Source: Rhizobium mayense (GTDB lineage Bacteria > Pseudomonadota > Alphaproteobacteria > Rhizobiales > Rhizobiaceae). From it: DNA of 64,000 bases. Position numbers and translations under genes: made by a program. Of the stretch, positions 9,274-17,944 are shown one piece after another. The notes below the pieces were generated by a model. That model was given only the letters and a program-made list of their open reading frames with translations. It ran no database searches and was not told the origin of the DNA. Location of the stretch: contig NZ_JARFYM010000010.1 of assembly GCF_030272705.1 (NCBI RefSeq), positions 1-64,000 on the forward strand, written 5' to 3'. Every line of letters starts with the position of its first letter. Positions within the stretch are counted from its first letter, which is position 1.

Positions 9274-10350
9274 CTAGCCCTTCCTCGCAAATTCGGCCTG
9301 TTCCATGCCGATCACAGCCGCAGCCGCTTTGGCGGAATTCCTCAGCCAGTCGGCCTCCCGCTTGTCGAGGTCAGCCAGGATCCCTGGAATGCGGGAGGCG
9401 TCATCGGCGTGGCAATTGGCGATCTCGAAGCCCATCAGGTCGAGCATGGCCGGCGACAGCAGGATTTGCGCATCGCCCTCAACTTCGATCTTGCGGCTGT
9501 TCGGCGACAGGCGCCGGACCAACAGATTATCGGTTAGCTGGTAATGCGGATCGGGAGAGCGGGCGCGGCCCGAGGCGATGACGGCCGTGTGGATCGTCGT
9601 ATCGGATGGATTGTGCTCGAGTGACCATACGGACTGGGCGAGCGCCTTGACCTCGCGGATGACCGGCCCGCCGCGCCACTCGACGTCGATGACGAAGCGC
9701 GGCCGACCGAGACTGCCGGTACCGGCCGCGCGGGGCTTGGCGACGAAGGAGAGCCCCTCATCCGGCAGCGACCGTCGCAGCGCCTCAAGATAGCGCGTGG
9801 GCACAGGTTTGGCGGAGAGCGGTAGGTCGCGATATTTGTCCCAGAACGCCTCGCGCTCGCCATTCGAGAGAAGCACGTCGTTGCGCAGCCACTTGTAATC
9901 ACGCTCGAGAATGACGGGCGCAGGCGCTTTCAAACCGCGACGATAGCCGCCCAGGATCGCCTCGGCGATCGCGCGCGGTGGCAAGGCGGTGTCGCTTCGC
10001 GCCAGGATCGCGCTCGTCGCCAGGCGCACGAGGTCGAGCGCATAGGGCATGACGGCGGCATCGTCGAAATCATTGGCACCCCAGACCAACCGCCCCTCCT
10101 CGTCGCGCCAGGTGCCGAAATTCTCCAGATGCGTATCGCCGATCGCCAGCACCTGCGGAGCGCTCGCAAGATCGGGGCAGATGTCGAAGATCGTCTCGGC
10201 CCAGCGCCAATAGGTGGCGCGCAGGAAGGCGAAGCCGCCGCTCTTCATCTTCTTGTACTTCTTTTGGAGATCGGTCTCCACAAGGTCGGCGCCGAGTTGC
10301 GCCCGCATCCAGGTTTCAAAGGCCTTGGTCGACTGCAGGATCGTCGTCAT
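9274..10350 (-). CDS. DUF2252 family protein
   Basis: The 358-residue protein matches DUF2252, a family with a kinase-like (aminoglycoside phosphotransferase-like) appearance. The conserved stretches GDTHLENFG and NDFDDAAVMPYALDLVRLA are present and resemble the catalytic and metal-binding loops of that fold. No function is established for the family. The gene is convergent with the hydrolase and stands alone; the nearest same-strand gene is the GntR regulator. It is full length for the shorter members of the family. Confidence 0.8.
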   Translation of the reverse strand: MTTILQSTKAFETWMRAQLGADLVETDLQKKYKKMKSGGFAFLRATYWRWAETIFDICPDLASAPQVLAIGDTHLENFGTWRDEEGRLVWGANDFDDAAVMPYALDLVRLATSAILARSDTALPPRAIAEAILGGYRRGLKAPAPVILERDYKWLRNDVLLSNGEREAFWDKYRDLPLSAKPVPTRYLEALRRSLPDEGLSFVAKPRAAGTGSLGRPRFVIDVEWRGGPVIREVKALAQSVWSLEHNPSDTTIHTAVIASGRARSPDPHYQLTDNLLVRRLSPNSRKIEVEGDAQILLSPAMLDLMGFEIANCHADDASRIPGILADLDKREADWLRNSAKAAAAVIGMEQAEFARKG

Positions 10351-10509
10351 CTCGGTTCTCCTCGAATCTCTTGATGCGCATTATGGAAAACTGACGGCCA
10401 CAGGAAAACAAGCCGATCATACATCATTCCTCGAAGATCGAATTCGATCGCATCGCCCTTGTCCAAACCGCCTCTCCATGTCAATTTCGCACCCGCGAAA
10501 GGGAACGGG

Positions 10510-10959
10510 ATGACAGAGGAAAACAGCGGCGACTTTCGGGCGCGAATTCGAACGAGTTTCGGGCGGCAGGCGGCGATGGCGACGATCGGCGCGGAGCTGA
10601 CGCGCGTCGAGCATGGCATGGTCGAGATCGAGATGCCATTCGACGTGAAGCTGACGCAGCAGCATGGTATCTTGCATGCCGGCATCATCGCGGCGGCGCT
10701 GGATTCGGCCTGCGGTTTTGCCGCCTATAGCGTCATCGATCCTTCGGCTTCGATCCTCACCATCGAATTCAAGGTCAATCTGATGTCGCCAGGACGGGGG
10801 GAGCGCTTTCTCTTTCGCGGTGAAATCACCAAACCCGGCACCACCATCATCGTCGCAGATGGAAGGGCCTATGCCATCAGCGACGGACCTGCCAAGCTGA
10901 TTGCCTCTATGACCGGGACGATGATGGTCATCCGAGGCCGAGAGGGAATTACCGGATGA
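10510..10959 (+). CDS. PaaI-family hotdog thioesterase
   Basis: The 149-residue protein has a hotdog fold with the PaaI-type motif HGILHAGIIAAALDSACG, in which the HxGxxxxxxD-like region carries the catalytic acid. PaaI-family enzymes hydrolyse acyl-CoA thioesters, often aromatic ones. ATG 10510 is chosen because GAAAGGGAA lies just before it and because the length then matches the family; an upstream TTG at 10459 is less likely. Its stop overlaps the next gene by four bases (ATGA), so it is coupled to the nucleosidase. Confidence 0.83.
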   Translation: MTEENSGDFRARIRTSFGRQAAMATIGAELTRVEHGMVEIEMPFDVKLTQQHGILHAGIIAAALDSACGFAAYSVIDPSASILTIEFKVNLMSPGRGERFLFRGEITKPGTTIIVADGRAYAISDGPAKLIASMTGTMMVIRGREGITG

Positions 10960-11597
10960 AATTCGAACTGAAACGCGTGTCGGGAAAATCGATTCTGTTC
11001 GTCATGGCGGCGGAGGCGGAATACGGGCCCTTCCTGCGCTCCCGCATCGATCCGCTGATGACCGGCGTCGGCCCTGTCGAAGCGGCCATCGCCATGACGC
11101 GGGCGCTCGGTCAGCTGGAAGCGCAGGACGATTTGCCAGACATGGTGGTTTCGCTCGGGTCAGCCGGTTCCTCGAAGCTGGAACAGACGGAGGTCTATCA
11201 GGTGACCTCGGTTTCGTATCGCGACATGGACGCTTCGCCGCTGGGCTTTGAGAAAGGGCGCACGCCTTTCCTCGACCTGCCCGCGACCGTCGAGCTGCCG
11301 TTGCGCATTCCCGCTGTCCCGGAAGCGAGTCTCTCGACCGGCGGCAATGTCATCTCCGGCGCCGATGCTTATGGGCGGATCGCCGCTGACATGGTGGATA
11401 TGGAAACCTTCTCCGTGCTGCGCGTCTGCCAGATCTATGATCGGCCGCTGATCGGCCTGCGCGGCATTTCGGACGGCGCGATCGAGCTGCAGCATATTTC
11501 CGGCTGGACGGAGTACCTGCACGTCATCGACCGCAAGCTCTCTTATGCGGTCGACGGGCTGTTTACCGCGCTGGAGGACGGCGTATTCTGGTTCTGA
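10956..11597 (+). CDS. 5'-methylthioadenosine/S-adenosylhomocysteine nucleosidase-like protein
   Basis: The 213-residue protein resembles the MTA/SAH nucleosidase (PNP/UDP phosphorylase) family: an N-terminal strand SILFVMAAEAEYG, the TGVGPVEAA loop, VSLGSAGS, and a DMVDMETFSV region containing the purine-contact Glu (VDMET). RGISDGA carries the catalytic Asp. These enzymes cleave adenine from methylthioadenosine and S-adenosylhomocysteine. It is coupled to the thioesterase upstream and ends about 95 bp before guaA, which fits a purine-salvage neighbourhood. Confidence 0.8.
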   Translation: MKFELKRVSGKSILFVMAAEAEYGPFLRSRIDPLMTGVGPVEAAIAMTRALGQLEAQDDLPDMVVSLGSAGSSKLEQTEVYQVTSVSYRDMDASPLGFEKGRTPFLDLPATVELPLRIPAVPEASLSTGGNVISGADAYGRIAADMVDMETFSVLRVCQIYDRPLIGLRGISDGAIELQHISGWTEYLHVIDRKLSYAVDGLFTALEDGVFWF

Positions 11598-11692
11598 GAC
11601 GGCGTGCCGGCTAATACAATCGGGACAATAAAATCGGCCGTCGCGTGATTTGCCCGATTGCCAGGGAAAGCGCTTTTCATTAAAGGCTCGCC

Positions 11693-13255
11693 ATGACCCA
11701 GACAGCACATCCAGATACCGTTCTCATCGTCGATTTTGGCAGCCAGGTGACGCAGCTTATCGCACGGCGCGTGCGTGAAGCGGGCGTCTATTGCGAGATC
11801 GTGCCCTTCCAATCCGCCGAAGCCGCTTTCAAGCGGCTGCAGCCGAAGGCCGTAATCCTGTCCGGCAGCCCGGCCTCGACCGTGGACGAAGGCTCGCCGC
11901 GAGCGCCGCAGATCATCTTCGACAGCGGCCTGCCGGTCTTCGGCATCTGCTACGGCCAGCAGACCATGTGCATGCAGCTCGGCGGCAAAGTGGAGAGCGG
12001 CCATCACCGTGAATTCGGCCGCGCCTTCCTCGATGTCAACATCGATTGCGCCTTGTTCGAAGGCCTCTGGTCTTCCGGCTCCCGCCATCAGGTCTGGATG
12101 AGCCACGGCGATCGGGTCACCGCGCTGCCGGAAGGCTTCGAAGTCGTCGCCACCTCTTCGAATGCGCCGTTTGCCTTCATTGCCGACGAGAAACGCAAAT
12201 ATTACGGCGTGCAGTTCCATCCGGAAGTGGTGCATACGCCCGACGGCGCCAAGCTGATCAGCAACTTCATCCACAATATCGCGGGCATCAAGGGCGACTG
12301 GTCGATGTCGGCCTATCGTGCCAAGGCGGTGCAGGCGATCCGCGATCAGGTCGGCGACAAGCGTGTCATCTGCGCGCTGTCCGGCGGCGTCGATTCCTCC
12401 GTTGCCGCGCTGCTGATCCACGAGGCGGTGGGCGACCAGCTCACCTGCATCCTCGTCGACCACGGCCTGATGCGCAAGGACGAAGCGGCAAGCGTCGTCG
12501 CGATGTTCCGCGAGCATTACAATCTGCATTTGCTGCACGTCGATGCCTCCGACCGCTTCATCGGCGAGCTGGAGGGCGTCAGCGACCCCGAGACCAAGCG
12601 CAAGATCATCGGCCGGCTCTTCATCGAGACCTTCGAGGAGGAAGCCAAGAAGCTCGGCGGCGCCGATTTCCTCGGTCAGGGCACGCTTTATCCAGATGTC
12701 ATCGAGAGCGTTTCCTTCACGGGAGGCCCCTCAGTCACGATCAAATCGCACCACAATGTCGGCGGCCTGCCGGAGCGCATGAAGATGCAGCTTGTCGAGC
12801 CGCTGCGCGAACTTTTCAAGGACGAAGTGCGCGTGCTCGGCAAGGAACTCGGCCTGCCCGACAGCTTCATCGGGCGCCACCCCTTCCCCGGCCCCGGTCT
12901 TGCCATCCGCTGCCCGGGCGGCATCACGCGCGAGAAGCTGGAAATCCTGCGCGAGGCCGACGCCATCTATCTCGACGAAATCCGCAAGGCCGGCCTCTAC
13001 GACGCCATTTGGCAGGCCTTCGCCGTGCTGCTGCCGGTCCAGACCGTCGGCGTCATGGGTGACGGCCGCACCTACGAATTCGTCTGCGCGCTCCGCGCCG
13101 TAACCTCCGTCGACGGCATGACGGCCGATTTCTACCACTACGACATGGAATTCCTCGGCCGCGCGGCGACCCGCATCATCAACGAAGTGCGCGGTATCAA
13201 CCGCGTGGTTTACGACGTCACGTCGAAGCCGCCGGGCACAATCGAGTGGGAGTGA
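11693..13255 (+). CDS. guaA: GMP synthase (glutamine-hydrolysing)
   Basis: The 520-residue enzyme converts XMP to GMP with glutamine and ATP. The class I glutamine amidotransferase domain has Cys86 (GICYGQQ) and His176/Glu178 (HPE); the ATP pyrophosphatase domain begins with SGGVDSS at 230-236; the C-terminal dimerisation domain ends with the conserved GTIEWE. The protein is full length. The 3' end of guaA is a known integration site for genomic islands, and degenerate copies of its last 15-18 bases occur at 16518 and 17191, which suggests that DNA has entered just downstream. Confidence 0.98.
   Translation: MTQTAHPDTVLIVDFGSQVTQLIARRVREAGVYCEIVPFQSAEAAFKRLQPKAVILSGSPASTVDEGSPRAPQIIFDSGLPVFGICYGQQTMCMQLGGKVESGHHREFGRAFLDVNIDCALFEGLWSSGSRHQVWMSHGDRVTALPEGFEVVATSSNAPFAFIADEKRKYYGVQFHPEVVHTPDGAKLISNFIHNIAGIKGDWSMSAYRAKAVQAIRDQVGDKRVICALSGGVDSSVAALLIHEAVGDQLTCILVDHGLMRKDEAASVVAMFREHYNLHLLHVDASDRFIGELEGVSDPETKRKIIGRLFIETFEEEAKKLGGADFLGQGTLYPDVIESVSFTGGPSVTIKSHHNVGGLPERMKMQLVEPLRELFKDEVRVLGKELGLPDSFIGRHPFPGPGLAIRCPGGITREKLEILREADAIYLDEIRKAGLYDAIWQAFAVLLPVQTVGVMGDGRTYEFVCALRAVTSVDGMTADFYHYDMEFLGRAATRIINEVRGINRVVYDVTSKPPGTIEWE
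13238..13255 (+). other. Putative attachment site at the 3' end of guaA (copy 1)
   Basis: The last 18 bases of guaA, ACAATCGAGTGGGAGTGA, recur with one mismatch at 16518-16535 and, for 15 bases with one mismatch, at 17191-17205. Direct repeats of a gene's 3' end are the usual scar of site-specific recombinase insertion. The repeats are seen directly; their origin is inference, since no integrase gene is present here. Confidence 0.5.
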
Positions 13256-13356
13256 CGGGGGGAGTTGCATCGGATAGCAGAGGACACTCGGGCGCATCCT
13301 AGGCCGTCGACAGCAGTCGATAGACTCTCAGGCCAAATCACCCGGTCCTAGAGCGA

Positions 13357-13956
13357 TTACTGCTCCTTTTTGAACAAATCCTGGAAGATGAGCTGGCCCC
13401 AAGTGCGACCGCGTGCATGCACCAGCGCGCCACCCTCGGTGAGCTTTCCCAGCTCGACGGGTGCGAACCCGAGTTGTTTGGCCAAGGCCGCCACTGGGGC
13501 GGTCGCGTCCCCGTCGTCGCTCGACAGAAAGACGACCCGGTGGCCGCCCTCGACGATCGGATCGGTAGCCAGGGTGGCCGCAATCAGGTGATTGAAGCCT
13601 TTCACCAGCTTGGCGCCGGTGAACGCCTTCGCGACGACGGCAGAAGACGGGAGACCGTCCAGTTCCTCAAGCGGGGCTAACGTGTTCATCGCATCGATGA
13701 TGGTCTTTCCCTTCCAGTTGGGCAGCGCCTTCGCGACCTCCGGGTGCGACTCGAATCGGACAGCCAAAAAGATGATGTCCGCCTTGACGGCTTCCGCCAG
13801 GGTTTTGGGAATGATCCCGGGTCCGATTGCGGCTGCATCGGATGCAAAGCTTGCCGGGTCACGCGTGGCTGCAACGGACACTTCGATGCCGTTGCGGGCA
13901 AACGCCTTGGCAAGAGCGTGGCCGATCTTGCCAAAGCCGATAATTGCGTAGCTCAT
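13357..13956 (-). CDS. NADP-dependent F420-reductase-like oxidoreductase
   Basis: The 199-residue protein has an N-terminal Rossmann motif (AIIGFGKIGHALAKAF, GxGxxG) and matches the NADPH:F420-reductase-like NADP oxidoreductase group, which in bacteria without F420 has unknown substrates. NLVxAxNxx-type residues occur as FNHLIAATL. It heads in the same direction as two short-chain dehydrogenases upstream (13983-15548), so the three form a likely operon, with a TetR gene on the other side. Gaps are 26 and 63 bp. Role unknown beyond NAD(P)-linked redox chemistry. Confidence 0.8.
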   Translation of the reverse strand: MSYAIIGFGKIGHALAKAFARNGIEVSVAATRDPASFASDAAAIGPGIIPKTLAEAVKADIIFLAVRFESHPEVAKALPNWKGKTIIDAMNTLAPLEELDGLPSSAVVAKAFTGAKLVKGFNHLIAATLATDPIVEGGHRVVFLSSDDGDATAPVAALAKQLGFAPVELGKLTEGGALVHARGRTWGQLIFQDLFKKEQ

Positions 13957-13982
13957 ATATTCTCCTTGGATTTTTGGGGTGG

Positions 13983-14750
13983 TCAGAGCTTGTAGCCGCC
14001 GCTCGCTTCAATCGTCTGGCCGGTCACCCAGTGGCCTTCATCGGAGGCCAAGAACACCACGACGGCGGCGATTTCCGAAGGTTCGCCAAAGCGGCCCAGC
14101 GCGATTTCGGCCTCGACTGCCTTTACGAGTTCGGGATTCTCTCGGATGGCGGCGTTGACGTCCGTTCGCGTGTAGCCCGGCGCTACGGCGTTCGCGGTAA
14201 TTCCGCGCGGCCCCAGCTCGGACGCGAGCGCATGGGTCAGGTTGTTGATGGCTGCTTTGGCCATCGAGTAGACGGGCGCGGCTGTCACGGGCTTCGTGGC
14301 GGCAGCGGAAGAGATGTTGATGATACGTCCACCATCGGCGAGACGATCCAGAGCGGCCTGAACGATGAAGAAGGGCGCGCGGGCGTAGACCGCGATCAGG
14401 GTGTCCCAACTGTCCGGCGTCGCGTCTTTGAAGCCAACCCAGCCGGAATTGCCAGCATTGTTGACCAGAATGTCGAGGGCTTTGCTTCCGTTCCGCTTGG
14501 TGAACTCGTCGTCGAGTCTCTCGAACAAGGTCGGGACGGTCGCTGGGTCAACGAGGTCCGCGTGGATCGCGAACGCAGTGCCTCCAGCTTTCTCGATGGC
14601 CGCGACCGCCTCGTCTGCGCCAGATTTGCTGGCGTTGTAGGTCAGCGCGACCGTCGCACCATCCTTTGCTAGACGTTCGGCGATGGCGCGGCCAATGCCC
14701 CGCGATGCCCCGGTAACGAGAGCAGTTTTTCCTTTAAGAGATTGTTCCAT
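13983..14750 (-). CDS. Short-chain dehydrogenase/reductase (SDR)
   Basis: The 255-residue protein is a classical SDR: cofactor motif TGASRGIGRA near residues 13-22, NNAG around 95, a catalytic Ser in NISSAAAT, and YSMAK (Tyr/Lys). It ends in the VTGQTIEASGGYKL form typical of FabG-like and glucose-dehydrogenase-like enzymes. ATG 14750 is chosen over 14807 because TGAGGAAAA lies upstream. It sits between another SDR and an F420-reductase-like gene in one transcription unit. Confidence 0.88.
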   Translation of the reverse strand: MEQSLKGKTALVTGASRGIGRAIAERLAKDGATVALTYNASKSGADEAVAAIEKAGGTAFAIHADLVDPATVPTLFERLDDEFTKRNGSKALDILVNNAGNSGWVGFKDATPDSWDTLIAVYARAPFFIVQAALDRLADGGRIINISSAAATKPVTAAPVYSMAKAAINNLTHALASELGPRGITANAVAPGYTRTDVNAAIRENPELVKAVEAEIALGRFGEPSEIAAVVVFLASDEGHWVTGQTIEASGGYKL

Positions 14751-14813
14751 TTGATTTTCCTCAGTGGGATGTCGGCATGACCGGATCAGTGGAGTGACCT
14801 GCCGCATGGCGCT

Positions 14814-15548
14814 TCAGATTTGCGCTAGCCCGCCGTCGACAGCGACCTCGCTGGCGGTCATGAAGCTGCTATCCTTCGACGCGAGAAAGGCGGCCACCGC
14901 CCCGATCTCCGCCGGATCGGCCATGCGCTGGAGCGGATTCATCGAGGCGAAGACCTTCATGCCCTCCTCGCCCAGCGCTTCCTTCGCGAGTTCGGTCGCC
15001 GTCGGCCCGGGCGACAGCACGTTTACCCGGATGCCGGTGCCCTTCAGGTCCTCCGCCCAGGTCCGCGCGAGGTTGCGCACTGCCGCCTTGCTCGCGCTGT
15101 AGGCGCTGAATCCCGGGGCGCCCGTCGTGCCGGCACTCGATCCGGTCAAGATGATAGAACCGCCCTGGCCCATCAGCGGCAGCGCCTTCTGGACCGTGAA
15201 GATCGTACCCTTCACATTGGTGTCGAAGGTTTCGTCAATGTGCTCGGCGGTGATCTTGCCGAGCGGAAGCGGGCTTCCCGCCCCGGCATTGGCGAAGACG
15301 ATGTCGAGGGTTCCGCGCTCGACCTTCACCGCCGCGTAGAGTCGGTCGAGGTCGGCCAGATCGGAGACCGAGCCCTTTACCGCGCGGGCATTGGGCCCGA
15401 GGTCGGCGACAGCGGCGTCGAGCGCTTCCTGCCGGCGGCCGAAGATGAAGACGAAGGCGCCCTCCTCGATGAAGCGCTTTGCCGCGCCGAGGCCGATGCC
15501 GGTAGCCCCACCGGTGATGACTGCAACCTTACCCTCAAGCTTTCCCAT
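14814..15548 (-). CDS. Short-chain dehydrogenase/reductase (SDR), TetR-controlled
   Basis: The 244-residue protein is a classical SDR with TGGATGIGLG, NAGAG, LTGSSAG and YSASK motifs. ATG 15548 is chosen because it begins the fold and is preceded by a GGAGAAG-type ribosome binding site; the 44 upstream codons would cover the operator region. It is the first gene of a likely three-gene operon and is divergent from the TetR gene at 15689. The intergenic region has two perfect 13-bp palindromes, so repression by that TetR protein is likely. Substrate unknown. Confidence 0.88.
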   Translation of the reverse strand: MGKLEGKVAVITGGATGIGLGAAKRFIEEGAFVFIFGRRQEALDAAVADLGPNARAVKGSVSDLADLDRLYAAVKVERGTLDIVFANAGAGSPLPLGKITAEHIDETFDTNVKGTIFTVQKALPLMGQGGSIILTGSSAGTTGAPGFSAYSASKAAVRNLARTWAEDLKGTGIRVNVLSPGPTATELAKEALGEEGMKVFASMNPLQRMADPAEIGAVAAFLASKDSSFMTASEVAVDGGLAQI

Positions 15549-15612
15549 GACTTCTCCTTTCGGCGTGCAGGGCGACCTCTGTTGCCTTTTGCGCACACGC
15601 ACTGTATCAAGT

Positions 15613-15671
15613 GGATCATTGATCCGCTTTAATAAACGGATCGCCGCTCCACATATACGGATCACTGATCC
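15613..15671. promoter_or_regulatory. Paired TetR operators
   Basis: Two perfect dyads, GGATCA-T-TGATCC (15613-15625) and GGATCA-C-TGATCC (15659-15671), flank a degenerate third copy GGATCGCCGCTCC (15638-15650). All are between the divergent SDR (start 15548) and TetR (start 15689) genes. Starts are 25 and 21 bp apart, close to whole helical turns. This fits cooperative binding by the adjacent TetR protein. Confidence 0.65.
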
Positions 15672-15688
15672 ATTTAGCAAGGCAGTTC

Positions 15689-16252
15689 ATGCGAGCCGAC
15701 GCAGAAAAAAATCGCAGCCAAATTCTTAACGTCGCGCGTGATGTCGTCACGGAGCATGGGGCCGACGCGTCGATGCGCGATATCGCCCGCCGGGCCGGCG
15801 TCGGGTTGGCCACGCTGCTTCGTCATTTCCCAACGCGAGAAGCCCTGTTCGAAGCGTTGCTGTGTACCAATTTGGACGCACTGACACGGAGGGCAGACGA
15901 ACTCGAGACGTCGACTTCGGCTGACGAGGCACTTCTCACCTGGTTTCGAGAATTGGTGGCATTCACCCAAAGCTATAAGGGCGTTGTCGCCATGATGGCA
16001 GCCGCCCACACGAACCCGGACTCCGCTCTCTATGCTTCATGCGCAGCGGTGCACTCGGCAGGCACGCGACTACTGCTCCGTGCTCAGAACGAGGGAACGG
16101 CGCGGGCCGATATGAATGGGGACGACCTGTTCGCCATGATAACGGCTCTCGGCTGGGCGGTCGACCAACCCTCATTCGCGCCACGGGCGGATCATCTCGT
16201 TCACCTCATTACGAGCGCCATCCTGACAAATCGGTCTAGCAGAGGACGTTAA
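15689..16252 (+). CDS. TetR/AcrR-family repressor
   Basis: The 187-residue protein has a TetR N-terminal helix-turn-helix (about 10-55; DIARRAGVGLATLLRHFPTR) and a C-terminal ligand domain resembling the SbtR-like group. It is divergent from the SDR operon, with three operator-like repeats in between, the last ending 17 bp before its own ATG, so it should repress both itself and the SDR genes. The inducer is unknown. The gene is followed by a short candidate reading frame and a strong hairpin. Confidence 0.86.
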   Translation: MRADAEKNRSQILNVARDVVTEHGADASMRDIARRAGVGLATLLRHFPTREALFEALLCTNLDALTRRADELETSTSADEALLTWFRELVAFTQSYKGVVAMMAAAHTNPDSALYASCAAVHSAGTRLLLRAQNEGTARADMNGDDLFAMITALGWAVDQPSFAPRADHLVHLITSAILTNRSSRGR

Positions 16253-16316
16253 AGCGTCGCGGCCCACGCCCGCAGCGGCCCCCAGACACCCACTTTTGTG
16301 GTCATCGGAGGGGCTC

Positions 16317-16412
16317 ATGAGCGACAGATTCGTCCGCGAATTCTTGAAATTCGAAGTAAAGGAAACCTCGGAGGGCATTGGCCATTGGCTCAATCAGCCC
16401 TGGGTTGATTAG
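16317..16412 (+). CDS. Candidate small protein, 31 residues
   Basis: A short frame begins MSDRFVREFLKFEVKE and ends at a TAG lying inside a perfect hairpin. GGAGG at 16307-16311 is well placed as a ribosome binding site. The peptide is charged and has no membrane segment. I do not recognise it. It may be a genuine small gene, or the tail of an eroded longer one, since it sits between the TetR gene and the second guaA-end copy. Confidence 0.3.
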   Translation: MSDRFVREFLKFEVKETSEGIGHWLNQPWVD

Positions 16413-16435
16413 GCCCAGCGCCCGGGCCTAATCAA
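16405..16435. terminator. Perfect 12-bp stem-loop
   Basis: TTGATTAGGCCC and GGGCCTAATCAA form a perfect 12-bp stem around a 7-nt loop. There is no U run on either side, so it is either a factor-dependent terminator or an RNA-stabilising stem after the TetR gene. The TAG of the 31-residue candidate lies in the left arm. Confidence 0.5.
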
Positions 16436-16517
16436 AGCGTCTATTCTCGCGAATTTGACCATATATTCGACGATAGCTGTGTGAATGAATTGCCTTTTAA
16501 AATCAGTCCGGAGTGAA

Positions 16518-16535
16518 ACAATCGAGTGAGAGTGA
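16518..16535 (+). other. guaA 3'-end repeat (copy 2)
   Basis: ACAATCGAGTGAGAGTGA matches the last 18 bases of guaA in 17 positions and in the same orientation. It is about 3.28 kb downstream, in the gene-poor 16253-16633 stretch, and separates the SDR/TetR module from the following exported-protein gene. Confidence 0.5.
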
Positions 16536-16633
16536 GAATAAGCCGCACTCCCCGTTCGTCATTTCCTGGGCATGTCCGATCGCTAATTCAGCAAATCGGA
16601 CCTATCCAGAGAATAATGGGCGGAGTCGCGCCC

Positions 16634-17074
16634 TTACTTCACCGTGATGCTCATGCCGCTGATATCGGCATTGACCTGCAGACCCACCTGCCTGCCTGTG
16701 AGTTCGAGTTGGGCGCCCTTGTCATTGGTCATGACGATCATCTGCGCCCCTTTGCCGACCGCGCCGCCACCGCCGGCTGCACCGTAGACGCCCGTCACAT
16801 CTTGGGCGTGGCGTATGTGGCGCACGGTACCACTGAAATAGGTCTTGGAGGCACCGAAGGCGAGGCCGCCCGAGATGCCGCCGATCGAAACGGGATAGCG
16901 GTGACCATGGAAGGTAAGTGTGCCCTCACCGCCGGAACCACCGACGAAAAAGGCCGCCTTGTAGACGGCGAAGTTGATCCTACCGCTATCGGCATAGGCG
17001 GCGCTGGCAAAGCTAACGCCTGCCACCGCGACGGCGGCGACCGCGACTGACCGAAATCTGGATGAAATCTTCAT
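16634..17074 (-). CDS. Exported glycine-rich protein, function unknown
   Basis: The 146-residue protein has a clear signal peptide (about 1-29, ending AAYA) and a mature part rich in glycine and beta-type sequence, including GVYGAAGGGGAVGKG. It recalls the DUF1134/EipA-type envelope proteins of Rhizobiales but I cannot confirm membership. ATG 17074 is chosen for its GAGGAGT ribosome binding site and because it starts the signal. The gene is alone between the second and third guaA-end repeats, so it could be the content of a small inserted segment. Confidence 0.65.
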   Translation of the reverse strand: MKISSRFRSVAVAAVAVAGVSFASAAYADSGRINFAVYKAAFFVGGSGGEGTLTFHGHRYPVSIGGISGGLAFGASKTYFSGTVRHIRHAQDVTGVYGAAGGGGAVGKGAQMIVMTNDKGAQLELTGRQVGLQVNADISGMSITVK

Positions 17075-17190
17075 GAAGAGATACTCCTCAAAGGCGCCGC
17101 TTACCCAGTCGGCCGGGCACGACGTCAGCGTCGTATCAAACTTATAACTCAACAGTTTCGCGCGTCATTAGTTCCAAGGCACGATAATAA

Positions 17191-17205
17191 ATCGAGTGGG
17201 AATGA
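17191..17205 (+). other. guaA 3'-end repeat (copy 3)
   Basis: ATCGAGTGGGAATGA matches the last 15 bases of guaA in 14 positions, same orientation, about 660 bp after copy 2. It lies in a 275-bp stretch (17075-17349) in which I see no gene. Confidence 0.4.
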
Positions 17206-17349
17206 AAGGGAATAATAGGCCCCCTAGGGATGTTGCGGTGCATGAACGGAGGACGTTCGTGATCGAACGTCTTCGATAGGACGGAAGTCCTCGGTCAGTT
17301 GCCAGAATCGGAATGTGGCGACCCGAAATTTCGATCAGACGAGCCCGGT

Positions 17350-17859
17350 TTATCGACCTAGCAACATCGCGACGCGCGACGCGAGCAGCCTGACGATGAG
17401 GCCAGGAGCATAGCTGCGGTAGCTCGGCACGTCGTCGGGAAGTATTGTGTTATCTGGCTTGAACTTCGTGCAAATCCGAAACTGCAGTGGCGGGAGTTCT
17501 CCGCGAAATCGCGCTCTGTATGCCGAAACCCAGTGTGGGCCTCTATCGAAGTTCATGAACACCGCCGAGTTGCAGCACGTCGCGACAACCCTGTTTGTGG
17601 CGGAGGTTTCCTTGAGCTTGTAGCCCTTCAGCAATTCGGCGCCTTTGGAACAGTCGAAGCGGTCTTTTCGATAGAGGATGTATCCTGTGCCGCCATCGGA
17701 GTCGCGTATGGCGCCAGCATTCGGTAAAGATTCGATCTGCTCAGCGCCCTTCTGGCAGTCGTCGCAATAGCAGACGCTGCTTACGATCGGCTTGCCGAAC
17801 GCTTTGAGTTCGACGCTGCCGCAGGAGCACGTCGCGGTCATCTCGGGTACACTTATCAT
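17350..17859 (-). CDS. GFA/CENP-V family zinc-binding protein
   Basis: The 169-residue protein belongs to the Gfa-like (CENP-V) family, which uses a cysteine-based zinc cluster: CSCGSVEL near residue 10 and CYCDDCQK near 35 are present, and a later CC pair (ATCCNS) fits the third zinc ligand set. Some relatives were linked to glutathione-dependent formaldehyde handling; most have unknown activity. A start at 17841 (MTATCS) is also possible, as neither ATG has a strong ribosome binding site. It is divergent from a TetR gene with an operator-like dyad between them. Confidence 0.75.
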   Translation of the reverse strand: MISVPEMTATCSCGSVELKAFGKPIVSSVCYCDDCQKGAEQIESLPNAGAIRDSDGGTGYILYRKDRFDCSKGAELLKGYKLKETSATNRVVATCCNSAVFMNFDRGPHWVSAYRARFRGELPPLQFRICTKFKPDNTILPDDVPSYRSYAPGLIVRLLASRVAMLLGR

Positions 17860-17909
17860 TTGACGGTAATCACCATATGATTGCCCATTGCATCGAAATG
17901 CAAAATCAA

Positions 17910-17924
17910 ACTAGACCGTCCAGT
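17910..17924. promoter_or_regulatory. TetR operator candidate
   Basis: ACTAGACCGTCCAGT is a dyad with arms ACTxGAC and GTCxAGT around a central C, between the divergent GFA gene and the TetR gene at 17945. It resembles the AGACC/GGTCT-type sites bound by several TetR proteins such as NemR. It lies 20 bp before the TetR start codon, so it would fit autorepression. Confidence 0.4.
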
Positions 17925-17944
17925 ACCGGGAGTCAATCGGGGGA

